A stretch of DNA of 64,000 bases from Cyanoderma ruficeps (Eukaryota; Chordata; Aves; Passeriformes; Timaliidae). Positions 17,583 to 45,476 of the stretch are shown here, piece by piece. Both the position numbers and the translations under genes were made by a program. Position 1 is the first letter of the stretch; each line of letters starts with the position of its first letter. The DNA is taken from contig VZDJ01007753.1 in the NCBI GenBank assembly GCA_008694505.1, forward strand, positions 19,800,044 to 19,864,043, written 5' to 3'. The notes under the pieces were generated by a model. That model did not search any database, was not told where the DNA came from, and was given only the letters and a program-made list of their open reading frames with translations.

Positions 17583-20500
17583 ATTTGTTCACAGTATATT
17601 TGCTTTTTCCCAAGCTGGCATTAAGCTGGAGCAGGGAGAGACTAGGATTCTATGCCTGGATTCTGCCCATAAGTCATATTCTAACTCATATGATGATATG
17701 TATCAGCTGATATTGCATGAGAAATTTCCGAGTTGGAGCAGTTTCTCCACTCTCCTCCCTCCACTCCAGATGTTCCATCTATATTATAATAGTAGTAATT
17801 ACATGCAAACTACACAAATACAAAAGATTCAAGCCTTTTTTTGGGATGGCAAACTTAAAATTGAAGCAGACTAAACCCTTCAGTAAGATTTCAGTATCCA
17901 TTCTAAATATGAAGAGACTCTATCAAAGCTTTTATTCTAGGGATATCACAGAGTAATGCTGTTACAACAGCAGGGGGGATTTTTAATAGGTTTACCTGTC
18001 ATTTAGGAGCTCTATGTCCAACAGTATGTTAAAAAGGAGAGGTAAACACATAAGAGACTAAACACTTCTAATATAGAAAAGCTCTCATAAACTGCTGACT
18101 TAATAACTATTCAGATAAATCTTTCAAGCAAGTGAGGAAATAATATGAATTTCCTGAATTTTTCTCCTAAGGAGAGAGATTCTTTCTCTCTCCACTGTGA
18201 AATCACAGGCTCATAAATGAAAATGCTGCTGGAAGCAACTAAATATTATACATGTCTCTAAGAAAAATGATAAGGGAATTAGAAAATAGAGAAAAGAATG
18301 CAGAGAAGGGGAAAATGCACTCATGTAAACAAAGGTAAAAGCAGAGGAAACTGAATTCATTACATACGTGATCGAAATTCCTTAGCAAGCTTAACAAGAG
18401 TCTTTTATAGAAGAAAAGCTGTCAAAATGGAAGATGACTTTGTAAAACAGAGGCCCATGCTACAGCAGATTTTGCTAGGGCTAAACTTTACACTTGAAAC
18501 AATGGAATACAAAGAACAACACAAATGAAATAATCAGACACAAAAAATATCTTGATAATTAGACTTCTACAGATAAGATCAGAAATGCAACTTATTTTTA
18601 TCATTGGTTTCCAGAAAACTAAATAACTTCATAGACTATAACCAAAGCAAATGAAATTAGCGGCCTTTTTAACTTGGCCTTGTTATTAGGAGACAACATT
18701 CAAAAGTACATTGAAATACAAACTTTAACTGGCCAGTTTTTTTAAAATTTTTTTAGCAACTGAGTCTGCAATTCAGACAAAAAAATGTAAGACACAACAG
18801 TAACAACAATATCAGAAGGGTTCTTTCTTTTCTTACTTTTGCATTTGTTTCTTGCGTTTGCAGTAGCTCTGGAAATGGATATATCTTCCATTTCTACTCA
18901 GAGATGTGTGCTTTTCAAGCAGCTTGGCTTTTAGGTGCTAAAAACACAAATAGAGAAAATCTAGGCTTCTGGCCAGACCTAACTTCAGCTGTATCACACT
19001 CCCAGGTCTGTTCTTTTCTCTTACTGCTTTCTTCTATGATTTCAACTGTAAACTTTATCTCTGGGTTTTTTATTTTGAATATTGAGTGTTAGATACAATT
19101 TATGAGAAGAGAAACGATAGTGACAATCTCAGAAATTGTTAAAATGCTCCCAGAAGAAAAATAAGATTGGTTTCAAATGAAAGTACAGCTGTAGGCTAAG
19201 TCAGACTTGAGTGGTCAGTTCAAAATGTAACTTCACGTATGATTAATATGCAAAGGCATTTTTTAAACGCTTCTAACTACTCTTCAAAAACCCAGACATT
19301 CAGTGTGCTTTCCCATCTTTCCACATTCTCTTTGTTTACATCTATCACAATCCTGGGCTTTGAAGCAGCTAGACAAGCTATTTTTTTACCTAAATGCCTC
19401 TGAGTGATTTGTATGCTGAAAAGATATGTAGGAATAACCTCTAAGTTTGTCTTTGCTAATAGTACTCTAAAAATTTTTTTATGCTTGAATATTAGATCTG
19501 CAAATATGATTGAAGAGGATTTCCATGGTTGTTACAAACCTTGACCCATTACAGCAATTGCAATACTCAATTGTGTTCCCTATTAGCTGCTGTCTCAAAC
19601 CCCACTAACGCTTACAGTGGTAACTGGAAGTGATACTCCCAGTAAAATGAAGTAAAATTTACCCCATGAAAATTGTATTAAAAAAAGGAAATAGGAAAAA
19701 ACCCCACTCAAATCTAAAGTATGGGAAGGAAGAAATATATACCATGATACATTAAAGAAAACTTCAAGTTTTAAATTTTTCATTCTGAAAAGTATGTTTG
19801 TCAGTATTTTCACTACACCAATAGATACTGCAGGCATATAAAGTCTTCCTGTTTTTCAGTGTTTGGACACATATTATACATACAAAATGCACATATACAT
19901 GAGCACACACAAACACACATAATCTATGGTTTAACTTCAGTAAACCATAAAACAGACACTGAAGTTTTGTTCCTCTCTTCTTATGAACATCTAACTAAAG
20001 TGTCAAAATTGTACCCTTTGTAACATCTTTCTGGTGAGTCTCCAGCATTTGTTCAAGTGCCACAGTACTCCATCAAATCAGTCATGTTAGTCCAAAGATA
20101 TGTACTGAAATATTTGTGTGGGCAACACTGTTAGCTTTATTACATAATGAAATAACACCGTACCTCTTACTGAACTGATTTACACAATCAGATTTTCCTT
20201 TTGAGTGAAACAGAACTGCAGATGCATTTTGTTGCAAAGATATGGATTGGGCATGTGTGTGTGTAAGAATGGCAGAAGACTTGCTAAGACTAATCCTGAT
20301 ATCTGTTGCAGAAGACTTTTAGCTAAGTCAACAGTACTGAATTATTCTTTCAAAACTTACTGCCAAGTACACTCTGTGATTGGTGCTCATTCTTTCTGTT
20401 GTATGAGCTAAAGTAACTACCTCTGCAGAAGCTGCTTTGCTAGCATGAAACAGAAAAAAGCAGGAAATCAAACATTTGAAAAGAACTGTTACTACCTTTG

Positions 20501-20718
20501 CCAAGGTTATTATTTCAAGACTCATGGATCATTTTAATAGTGAAGATTCAAAAGAATCAAACTCTCTTTTAACTGAAAGCAAAGCTACAGGCACTTCCTT
20601 AGACTCATGTATTTGTTTGCTGCCTGGTGTTCAGCTAGTATCTCATAAGTAAAAAAAAAGTCATAAAATATATTTGCAAGAAATATAGAAAAACAAAAAG
20701 TTCTCTTGGGCCTTAAAT

Positions 20719-21176
20719 CTCACTACAAGAAAGACATTTCAAAGAAGAGCAATGAAGCTATTCAAGGATCTGGGGCAAAAGTCTGATGAGCAGGGTCTGA
20801 GGGAGCTGGAATTGTTCACCCTGGAGAAAAGGAGGCTCAGGGGGGACTTTATCATTCTCTACAACCACCTGAAAGGAGGCTGTAGCCAGGTGGAGATCAG
20901 TCTCTTCTCCCAAGTAACTTGTGACAGGCTGAGAGGAAACGGCCTCAAGTTGCAGCATGGGAAGTTTAGATTGGATATCAGGAAAAACTTCTCTGAAAGG
21001 GCCATCAAGCACTGGAACAAGCTGTCCAGGGAAGTGATGGAGTTTCCATCCCTGGAGGTATTTAAAAGGCATGTAGATGTGGCACCAGGGGACATGGTTT
21101 AGTTGTGGACTTGGCAATGCTGGTTGGACTTGATGATCCTAAAGTCTTTTCCAACCTAAATGATTCTATGATTCTA
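20719..21176 (+). mobile_element. CR1 LINE, 5'-truncated 3' end
   Basis: The plus strand encodes the typical end of CR1 ORF2 ([35 protein letters not shown]) followed by the short 3' UTR and the avian terminus TGATTCTATGATTCTA. The reading frame is open for 116 codons (20752-21102), suggesting limited decay. It lies in the 18.5-kb GPHN intron, antisense to the gene. No target duplication is expected for CR1. Confidence 0.92.
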
Positions 21177-23135
21177 AAGTTGTTTGCCATTTATTACTGA
21201 GAGCTTTCAAGATTATTTATCTTCACAGACTCTCCATGTGTAAAAGCTCACAGAAACAATTCCTGAAGGCAATGGAATACATAGCTACAGTTTTGCACAA
21301 TGACCTTAAGTTAAACTCTCCTTTTGACAGTGTTGACTTAACAGTAAAGTTGAGACTATACCTATTTGATTGGGACAAGACCATAAAGAACAAACAAACT
21401 TTACACTCTTATTTTTCCAGAGGGACTACCAGGGAAAGCATCTTTTCCATTGGACGAAGCCATTGGTCATACAGGATGTAAGTTGTTGACAATAATGTTG
21501 GTAACAGTAGCTGTTACTTTTGCTTCTGCAGGTGGTAAAAAGTTCCACCTACAGTATTTTGCTTAAAAAAATCCCTGCCAATCCTTCTACACAGAGATGG
21601 CTCTCAGGAGCTAAGAGACTTTTTCTGGCTGTTTTCTTTTTTCTTAGCTATACAAATCTAGAACCCAATCTCTGGATATAATAGTTTCATTTGAAAACTC
21701 TTCTACTTATGTTTAAAAGTTTAAAAAGGTCCTTACAATATAGAAAGCTCTAGCAATTGTGGACATTTAGATACCATTCCTGGAAAGTAGAGTCTCATGA
21801 GTTTAGACTCTGTATGACATCACCACCTGAAACTGGATGCATTCATGGGTAGGAGGGCTTGATATTTATTGCTGTTTGGAACTGCAGTGGTGTTTTGCTA
21901 GGCTAGAGAGGCAAAAAAGGGATACCTGGATGCAGTGAGAGTATCCAGAGGGGTTTGCCTTCCCTAAGATCTGTGATGTCATATTCCCTGTACTGAGTAC
22001 TTCAAATTCAACTGCATTTCCTGCAGCCACCATGCAGGTTGGTTTAATTATTGCAAAACCATGCAGTGGCTGGCCCATTCATACACTTCCTTTCAGGGTA
22101 GTGATGGTTTGTATTGAATACTGCTCTAGAGAAGACTGGGTTTGAAATGACCTGTTCCCTTATAGTAACCTGGTTGGATTCCCTTTTAGTCCCTCACAGG
22201 TACCATGTAATCTGGTTTTTTGGTTTTTTTTTTTTTACTTTTAACTGTCCACTAGGACAGCCTGAACAATTCCCTGTCAAAGCAAGTCTATCAGTTGGTT
22301 TGATACCCAAACTGAAAAGCAAGAAAGACTATTCAAAGCCTCTAGGTCTCAATAAATTGAGGAAATACATTATGCTGAGAAACTCAAGCCATGGATGGCA
22401 GTCACTACACTTGTCTTGCAAAGGACAGTCTTGTAAAGGACAAAAAAACTGAACACTTCAATCACTTATCCTAGAGCTCTCAAGAGATGTCACTTCACTG
22501 CCACTGGGAAACAAGGAGCAATCTCCGTGAGATGAACAGAAAGACTGATCAGTAGGATGCTACTTTGTGGCAATCAAAGTAAAGACCATTAAAGTAAAAA
22601 AAACCAAACCACTTCTTCCACATATTTCTGGAAATGTTGAGCAATATGCAGAAGTGGGGTCTTCCTCAAAAGACAACTATTGAGACTATGACAAAATTTT
22701 ATACTCTAAATTAATTTTGGCATGGAAAGTAAACTCTGAGAGAAATGTTCCTTCTCCCTTTATTTGACCAGAAAAAAGCATAGCTGCTGTAGAATTGTCT
22801 ATCTTTATGTGTTTTAAGTATAGTGCTTAGAAGGATACTGAAGCAATAAATTCAATTTGCAACAGGGAATAGATTATCTGTTTCAACAAACAGAATGCAA
22901 AACAAACTAAACACCATTAAATAAACCTTTTTTCAAAAGAGTCATCCTAATATTAGAAGAGACTTATTTCTTGCTCTAATGAAAAGGGTGAAATACTTTC
23001 TCCTAGATGTGCCTTGTCACAACACTGTGACACTTGTAATGAGTGACATTTTCTCTGGTGTTTCTTTTTCCCATGGATGCCATAAAGTGCATCACATGAA
23101 TATGAAGTGACATCTTTACTAACATGTGGTACTTA

Positions 23136-25339
<2,204 letters not shown>

Positions 25340-25438
25340 TCACACTGTCAAAATGTCAGTACTATTCATGATGAAAAAATTACTCTGAAATTCACCAGCC
25401 TTTCTATACCTAACAGAGATATTTTAAAAAATACAGAC

Positions 25439-25497
25439 CTGATATCTTGGCCTGGTCGAGCTTGCACCAGGATTCGAACTTCTAGTTCTTCAGTGCC
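25439..25497 (-). CDS. GPHN: gephyrin exon, E domain (residues 439-458)
   Basis: A 59-nt exon, acceptor GTTTGTAG, donor ATCAG|GTCTGT (a GTCTGT donor, weaker than the others in the gene). It encodes GTEELEVRILVQARPGQDI and two bases of Arg458, in subdomain II. The intron that follows (25230-25438) is only 209 bp, the shortest in this part of the gene. Confidence 0.97.
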
Positions 25498-34542
<9,045 letters not shown>

Positions 34543-34598
34543 CTGCTCACCAGCCTGGGATTCCCCTATGATGAATCGATCTCCTGGGCCATCAGCAG
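34543..34598 (-). CDS. GPHN: gephyrin exon, E domain (residues 380-398)
   Basis: A 56-nt exon, acceptor CTCTTAACAG, donor GAGCAG|GTGAGC. It encodes the end of Ala380 and then ADGPGDRFIIGESQAGEQ, the start of E-domain subdomain II. Phase 1 in, phase 0 out. The start of the exon is fixed by the AGA-G|CT split codon shared with the exon at 37682. Confidence 0.97.
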
Positions 34599-35911
34599 CT
34601 GTTAAGAGGGACAACACAAATGGTAAACAGTGAACCAAAACAAATGATGGCATATAAATTAAGAGCAGGAGAAGAGCAAAGATAATCTAATGTTCAGTTC
34701 CTCAGTGTTAGCATGACGAAGGTTATAGAAGTTCTGCAAACATTTTACCTTTTACGTCCTTTGAGGTGCATTTATTATTTTGAAAAACACAGGTTCTAGA
34801 GAACAGAGTATTTTTAACTGAAAATTTCTGGGCAGTATGAGGTCATGTAAATGAAGACTAGGAGGAATTACATTAATAACAAAGATTTAAGCGTGTTCAT
34901 GACAGTACTGCAATACTGAAAATTAGGAGTCAGAGATCACTGATTTAATAGTCTTCAGCACTTCCAATTTAGCAAATCTGCATTTTTGCAGGGACAAGGA
35001 AGGCACAATTACTAATGACATTTAAGCTTCTGCCTGCCTCAAAGTTCTTTCAGCAAGCTGCATTAGTGATATTATAGGCTTTACCATGGTGCAAAGCATG
35101 TGTGAAGCACAAACAACTCTGCCTTTCCAAGCACAGCAGTCATGTTGCCAAGAGTGCTCAAATAAATTAGGCTCCAATGATCACATTTAAATCTGCATTA
35201 TTATTAACTGTAAATCTGTAGCTGTCAAAAGTTGATTTCCTAGAGATGAAGTCTAATCAGTGACAACCTTTATCTTAATAACTTGTGTTTTACTTCAGGA
35301 GTCCTAAATATACACTTAGGTAAGCTTGTATCCAGAAAAAACACTTTCAGGAAGGATGCCCATTGAGTCTATGATTTATCACATTTGTACTTATGCATTG
35401 GCTCCAGCTTTGCAAATCATTATCTATGGTACTTAGCCATGTTTGAAGACTAATAATTAACTTAGATTTAAAAGCCTATCAAACAGACTAATCTATGAGC
35501 TTTAGAGTGAACTGTAAAATAAAAAAGTAGAAAAGGACTCTTCAGTTAGATATCCTTAAATAATGCATGTAATACTACTGAAAACAGCTGTTAGACCTTC
35601 GCTGAAAAAAATGTGCTTGGAAGCAAAGGAAGAGAAAAAAATCCCTAACAGCTAAATTATTTTAGAATTGATAAAATGCTACTGAATTAGATTTTATTCC
35701 CCCACTAATAATAATACAAAGACAAAGTTTATAGATGATGCACAATTGATATAAAACAAGAAAAAACCAGGGGTTTGGGCAGACATGTTATGCCACTGAA
35801 AGCTAATCCTTAATTTTTTTTGTAAGAAGTACATATGAATGTAGTCAATATTATCTCTGCCTAAAAGCATTTTCCCCCCACATCCTAATAATAATAAGAA
35901 TAGAACAAACC

Positions 35912-36037
35912 AGAATAGAATAGAATGGAATAGAATNAATAGAATAGAATAGAATAGAATAGAATAGAATAGAATAGAATAGAATAGAATAGAATAGAAT
36001 AGAATAGAGTGGAATAGAGTGGAATAGAATAGAACAG
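35912..36037 (-). repeat. (TTCTA)n microsatellite grown from a CR1 tail
   Basis: About 25 copies of AGAAT/TAGAA on the plus strand with a few G variants (TGGAATAGAGTGG) and one N at 35937. It starts exactly at the 3' end of the CR1 element at 36040. CR1 elements end in a short repeated octamer containing TTCTA, so expansion of that terminus is the likely origin. Confidence 0.9.
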
Positions 36038-36039
36038 AA

Positions 36040-36440
36040 CAGCCTTCAATTCAGGGCTAACCAAAATGTAAAGCAAATTATTAAAGGCATTGTCAAAATG
36101 CCTTTGACACACAGACAGGCTTGGGGCATCAACCCACTCTCTAGGAAGTCTGTTCCAGTGTCTGCCCACCCACTTGGTAAAGCAGTATTTCCTAATGTCA
36201 AACCTAAACCTTCCCTGACACAGCTTTGAACCACTCCCACACACAATGTCACTGGCCACCCTGTGCCCTTCTTCTCCACAGGGAGCTGTAGAGCCACGAG
36301 GTCACCTCTCAATATACTTTTCTTCAAACAAGACAAACCCAAAGTCCTCTGCTGCTCCTCACAGGGCATTCCTTCCAGCCCTTCCACCAGCTTTAGTGTC
36401 CTTAGCTGGTCGCATTCAAATATCTCAGTGTTACTTTGCT
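36040..36440 (-). mobile_element. CR1 LINE 3' end, minus strand
   Basis: The minus strand encodes a divergent CR1 ORF2 end (LCQGRFRFDIRKYCFTKWVG, RHWNRLPRE) with frameshifts between adjacent open frames, so it is old and non-functional. The 3' terminus runs directly into the TTCTA repeat at 35912-36037. The 5' border is approximate. Confidence 0.8.
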
Positions 36441-37628
36441 TGAATCCGCCACCAAAATTAGGGTTTGTGTGCTGGTTCTGAAAGAAGTTGCTGAAAATGG
36501 CGCTCATGATCACACTGCTCATTCTGCATGTTTACTGAAACTGTACTCGTGCTTTGCCTTACCCTGCAGCAATCAGGTTGCAAGACAGCATTAGCTTGAT
36601 CCCAAGGCCCTTGTCACTCAGCATTTTACTCAGAGCTTACTCTCTTCGCTTTTCTCAGTGTTGCCTGTATTTCTCCAGCTACATATGCACTCCCTTCCTG
36701 CTATTACTAGTCATTTTGGTCTGCCTGTCTCTCACACAGACTCATCTTGTGGACTTGAAATTTTATATTTATATCAAATGTACGGGGAAGCTACTGGATT
36801 ACATCCAGCGCCTGGGTCTGCAGACAGTCTATTTCATGTGCAGTTGCTTTCCATGGTTTCAACTGCCAGTAACAAAAAACGGTATTTTAATGTCCCTAGA
36901 ACAAAGTTGGCTATTGTGTACAGATTTCAACATGGTGTTATGATGATTCAACCACGGCCACAATTAAATCACTACTAGTATAATATTCTGTATATTTTAG
37001 TTTTCCTTCATAAACATATAAGGTGAGCATCAATATTCTCACTTTGCAAAGGGAAAAACTGACGCACAGAGAACTGGCTCAAGATGATGGAGCACCTAGC
37101 GGCAAAACAGAGTATGAATTCAGGTCTCTTGGGAAATCATATTTGCTGCTTGAAATGAATAAAGTCATACAACTAATTTCAATTGTATATGGCAGCAGCA
37201 GTATTTTTAAAGTAAGAACCTCTTCTTTTGAGGTATCTCCATAAGAAAACATTATGGCAAGTTTTTTGAAAATTCTCTGAGGTAATCAACATCTGTAACA
37301 GTTCAACAAAGTAATAGATATATAAGAAAACCCTCACTAAACCTACAACAGAGGAATAGAAGATGAATCCATAATTCAGAAATAGATGTTCTGTTATTGT
37401 CTCGAATTCTAAATATTTCCAAGAAATTCACGAGAAACAGAGTTGCACATCTAGGAGCACACATGGATGCACATTTGCTCGTGTACTCATGTATCCACTT
37501 AAAAGATCTGAACTTGACTTTACGGCCTTCCTTCAAGACAGTTGCATTTTATATAACTGTGACCTCAGCAATGATCTGTATCAAATCAAACCAAAATAAC
37601 CCCTGCTGGATCCAAACCAGGTGTATTA

Positions 37629-37853
<225 letters not shown>

Positions 37854-40660
37854 TCAATAGGTGAAATGTATGTGTATGGGACATATAGATCTCTCAGGCT
37901 TTTGATTTTTGACTCTACATACAGGAAAAAAGACTGGAGTCTGAAAGTAATGATAAAGGATTTTTTAAGTCTGTGCTCCTGGTTATGGTGAAATTGCTGA
38001 CAGTAGATTTGAATGCCAAGAATCCAAACCCAAAGGTGATAGCTCTGATTAAGGACCAGAGAGAAAAATAAGTATTTGTTTCTTCAGGACAAGTTCCTCT
38101 AAGATCTCTCAAATACATGCATTTTCTTTGCTTTCCTTTGTTTTATTTTTTATTAAATTTCTTTTTAAAAAACTTGTAAAATGACATTTCAAAAGTGAAT
38201 CCTGCGCACAGAAGGTGAGAGGTGATGAATCGAGAACAGTAACAATGAACCAGTTTTCATAAATTGACAAAGAAGTTTTGCAATAGATTAGCTTCACCTA
38301 ATTGCTGAGAGCATTTCTGCTTAATGGAGGGTGAGTGCATGTAAGTGTCAGAATTATTTATATAAATTTAACTGTTATAGTTCTAAATATTTTAATAGCT
38401 GTTTCAAAGATACTCTTTCTCTCCACTTTGTAGCTATGACTGATGAGCTGTAATTTGGCTCAGCCTGCCTGTAGAGACTGATATGAATTACTTCACCCTC
38501 ATTCAAGTGGCTGGTACTTTTATGACACCAGCAAGAGCTTTATTTTTTAGTATGATATGGAATAGAGTGGAAAATATGTAATTTGCCCCTTGATATTGTG
38601 TGAGAGAGAAAGATTTATTACATGTGTGGTTAGACATGCTAGGAAGGGACACATGGGTAGAATTACTGAGACTGGCTTGATTCCAGTATGTCTAAGCAGA
38701 AGGGAAGCCCTGCTCGTAATAGAGATCACTGCTCTGAGGGGGCATTGTGGCACTGGAAGGCAATATCCAGCTGAAAGTATGATGGACTGAGAGGATGCAT
38801 GATTATTTCTGCCAGGAGAATTTGCATGGATATGTGCTTTAGAGATTATGACCTTTGAGACATGCCAAAAAAGAGAAGTGCATAAAGTGTGTTTCTTATT
38901 TACAGACAGTGGAACTGCATCGTTCCGGATTCACCGGGAAGGCAGAAGAGCCAGTTCTGCATCCCTAATGAACAGATTTTGTTGAAAAGTGCACCTACTC
39001 GATTTGGAAATGTTCAGCTCCAGTGAAGTGGTGTTATAATGAAGATTATATTTTACTTATTAGCACAGAATGATGTCGCCCTAAGTTTTCTTGCCTTGTG
39101 AGTGTTTGCAATTTTGTAGTAGAGATTCTCACGCAGTTTCTGTAAACTATGTATATATTTAGAATTATTTCTTTTGTTTACATATTCCTCCTCTGGGAGG
39201 AGAAATATGATTGATAGTGATGTTCACCAAGGAAGTCAGAGAAGTGGCAACCTGTGTAGCCAATCTTTTGCCTTGTGTAAAAAGTGTATATGAAGTGGAA
39301 TCAGAAAAATTATAAGAAAACTTTCCTGCCTGACCTTCTGCTGCCTGCCTCGCCTTTTGTGTGTCTAATACAGCAACAAAATGACTTAGTTAGCAATTAG
39401 TTATTGTAACTAGAACATCATTGTGCTCACATCTGTATGTATCAACTTTCAGCCTGAAATTACTATTCATGCTGCATTGTTGAAATAAGTATTCCCAAGA
39501 AAATGCTTCTGAAACCTGTTAAAGCAACTAGAAAAGCACCTTTGTAATGGTCATTAATTCACCTGTGCAAACCTGCATATCAGTGCCTGCGATACACAAT
39601 ATAAAAGTTATTAAAAAGCTCACAAAAGGCTATATTCTTACACTGAGTAAAAGAATGCAGACACAGACATTTAAATTATAGCACAGAAAAGGCAGCTATC
39701 AAAGGCCTAGTAAAAACACCCTTTGTTCATAGATGCACAAAATCTCATATCAAAGTGATACTTCTAATTTTAGCAGGCATGTTGTGCCTTCATTTTGCTT
39801 CTTGTCTGCATGCAAAATCACACCAATTACAGCAAAGTTGAACAGTATGTTCTTGGCATAATGCCATGCAATATTTGAAAGGAATAAATGGCTAGCCAGT
39901 AATGGGAATGAGTTTCATTACAAGAAGAAAAATGTAAGAATTATTTGCTGAAGAAGCCTTAGGCATTTAAAATGAAGCAAGTCAGCAACTAGAGGACAAT
40001 CTTGAGTGCCTCTGTACTCTCTTCCATTTAAGAAATTATTCTAAAAATACACTTTGACCCTATTTTGATTAATTGTAATTCAGAAAGATGTTCTGAATTA
40101 TTTTAATGTCATCAAACTTCCCTTGTGATGTCCACAGCTTTCTGACACAAAATGGAGGATTACATTAAACTCACTTTTCAAATATGGGTATTTGCTAAGC
40201 TTAGGTGAACCTGGTTCTGTGAAGAACTTTGATTTCTCTGGGGCACAGCAATAAGACAGATCTTGTACTATGAAGTGATGGATTTTGTAAATACCACGCT
40301 GGTAGCACTCCAGTGTGATATGAAAAGTCAATGCTACCAAAACAATCACTTAGGCTCTTGGACTAGACCAGAATAAATCCACTGTTCTCTGGCTTAAGCT
40401 CATAAAATATAGATTGCTTCTGCATTACAATTTTATTATCAATTAAACTTCTGCATCTTCTTAGTTTCAGAAGAATAATCATAATTGTGTTGTCTAAAAA
40501 CTTGTGCCCTATGTGCCCACTCAGGTAACTGCATTTATTTGGAATAAAAGCCTAACTGGGGGCTTCATACCAGATATTGATGATGGCAGGTGAGAAATAT
40601 GCTTCAGATGCCTTTGGTTTATGACCAAATAAAATGCTTTAGGACTGTCCATTTTTTTAA

Positions 40661-40746
40661 AATATGAAAGAGGTTAAATGATCTATACAGTCACTAAGCA
40701 ACAAATATGAAAGAGGTTAAATGATCTATGCAGTCACTGAGCAACA
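40661..40746 (+). repeat. 43-bp tandem duplication
   Basis: Two adjacent copies beginning AATATGAAAGAGGTTAAATG, period 43, with two differences (ctataC/ctatgC and actAagc/actGagc). A young local duplication within the intron between residues 349 exons; no function seen. Confidence 0.9.
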
Positions 40747-41263
40747 CACCAGTGTGAAAGTCATGTTTCAAAAGGTAACTTTAATAATCCTCTCCCTTAT
40801 TGGGAGAGAATAGATAGATCGGTGATACTACAGCATACCATGACTTCATCAAGAATAAAATCAGGACTGTACTGGGTATTTGTACATTTAGCAGTTTTAT
40901 TTATGAGGATGAATGCTATGAAATATGTTTAGTTTTAACTAAATAAGGTTAAATTAATTAAGCAATTAGCATTCCTGGAATTTTGCACATTTCGTTTTCC
41001 TTGAGGAGAAACTCTGCTCCTGAAAGATAATTTTCCGAAGCTCAGTGGTAATTCAAGACACAAAATCACAAAAAACCCCAAACACAGCACAATAGTGCTT
41101 TTCTAAATACAGTTGTAGACCTCCAGAACTAAACTTTTACAATTGTCTGAAATTAGATGTATATTAACAAAAAAACCCCCAAAAAACTGTAGCTAATTGA
41201 AAAAATGTTCTTAATTCATTGCATTCTTCAAAATTAACTTCTTTTTTCAAACATGTAAGTGTG

Positions 41264-41283
41264 CACACACACACACACACACA
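41264..41283 (+). repeat. (CA)n microsatellite
   Basis: About ten CA units following GTG in a GPHN intron. Confidence 0.9.
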
Positions 41284-43415
41284 GAGCTATACAAAACAAT
41301 TCTATGTATTTGTTTGTATATTATGTAACATAATGGTGATCATTTAAGAACTTCTGGAAATGCACTTCCATCTTGTGATCTGTACCTGTAGACTAAGAGA
41401 ATTGAATTTGCAGTATCACAGACACAGACATGTCCTTTAGGCTGTGTCTTATAGGCTCAATCCTGAAATTTCATACTATATAGTTGGAAAACTTACAGTG
41501 CTAAAATAAGTGAAAAATAAATTGCAAGATAAAATTTTGCACTACAGTGCAAAAAAAATGAAGGAATTGTTGGTATAATTATGTGAACATTAAATCAAGA
41601 ATCTGTCTCTGAACCTACTAATGTTACCATCAATCTAATGCTTGTGTTTTGGGTGAAAGGGAAGAGGGTCAAAACTAAAGTGACTCAGCAGACTCAGTTC
41701 ATTATTTTTGAAAGAATAATAGTGCCAGGAATAACAATACATATGTTCTGGACTTAGAATCAAAATTTCTTTTATTCAAAGAAGAATAAAAATCCTACAG
41801 TACTTTAACTGTATCTAACATACCAAAATAAATATATGATGTGATTATCTTTCAGGGAGGCAGATGCCAATCTTTCATCCTTTATTTCAGGAGTTCAGGG
41901 TTGCATACATATCATTTATTTGGACTAAATGTACCCAAAACCACAGCTCATCATGTTGTTCACTGTCTTAGAGAAGACATTTAACTGACAGCTACCCCAG
42001 AAGGCCCAATAGTTACGCTCAGGCATTTTGCCTTAGTGCCTTCTAATCTGCACACCATTATGAAAGTGCAGGGAGTATTATGCAGATTCCTTGTTGATCC
42101 AGTATTGGTGCTGTTCTGAATGCAGGATATGGAGCATTTTCTCAGAAATCCTGCTGCCAAGGCACAGGGGAGCACTGAACTCTGCTTGGAGTCACTAAAT
42201 GCACAGGTGTGATATTACATACAGTCTGCTAAATTAGTATGCCAATATAAAGACATCTTGAAGGCTTCTGGTAACACAAGGAATTGGCAAAGAGCATGAA
42301 AACTTTGAACTTCCAAGCCAGAAGACAGAATATGACATTCAGAAACCATTTGTGCCTCTCCACTGTCTGTAGCACAGCAATGGCTAAAATGTTTTTGCCT
42401 TTCAAGGTTTATAGTTCCACAATTTCTTTGCTCACCACTTTACTTTTGGACAATCTGGAAGAATCCCTGGAAAAGGGTTCTGCTTCTCTGCCTAGTTTAG
42501 GTTTACTTGTCAGCATATTTCCTGTCATGTTTTTGTTATGTGCCAAGAACATCCTTCCAGATAATGCCTAGGCTTGATGTAAGGAATAGCAGAAGCTTAG
42601 GGAGGCACCTAATAGACATTATGAACACGGTGTTTCAGGAAGGAGGATAGTTTAGCTGAATAAACATGAGACGTGCCTTGCTAATTCCTTTTAGGGCCAA
42701 AAATCACTTCATCTATCCCTACACATTCATGAATATAGATACCGTCACAAAGCCTAATATTTTGCTCTCTGTTTGGTGGTTTTGAAGACAACCTCACTGT
42801 ATAAATCAAAACCAGTCACTCTTTAATTACAAAGTTTTGATAGATCAAATATTAAAAGGAAGTAATTTCATTAATGATCACATAGTGGTAGAATAGAAAA
42901 TGTATTTATGAGGAGGAAAATTCTGGAATGACTAGTAAGCTAACTAGAAACTGGAAAAAGAGACTGAGATAAACTGTTAAAGATATAGACATGGAAAAAA
43001 GTGATCTGGAATCAATAATCTCTTTGCTTTGATCATTAATCTCAGATTGGAAAGGGTTTTAGTGAGAATCTTTGACAGTAAGACAACAGAAGAAACCAAT
43101 CATAGTACAGCTTAGAACTACTTGGCATCTACAGAAGTCTCCTGTGGGACATTCAGGTTGCGTATAATATGTTGGCTGCATGTAATACAAACAGGAATAA
43201 AATTAATTAATGTATTTTATAAGCATTCCATTACAGACTCCTTCAGGGAGCACCACTGAGTTCAACTGACATTCTTGTAACTTTGAAAGATTTCCCCTAT
43301 TACTGCTATTTCCTAATCCAGTTTCTTCTGAAGAAAGCACCGTTTCAGACACCTCACAACATTAATAAAAGAACAAGAAGGTTGCCAAACAGGGAAGTAA
43401 TCACCCTCATGCTCA

Positions 43416-45476
<2,061 letters not shown>

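Noticed and set aside
20752..21117. Open frames of 116-119 codons on both strands
   Set aside because: They are the CR1 ORF2 end and its antisense shadows, not host genes.
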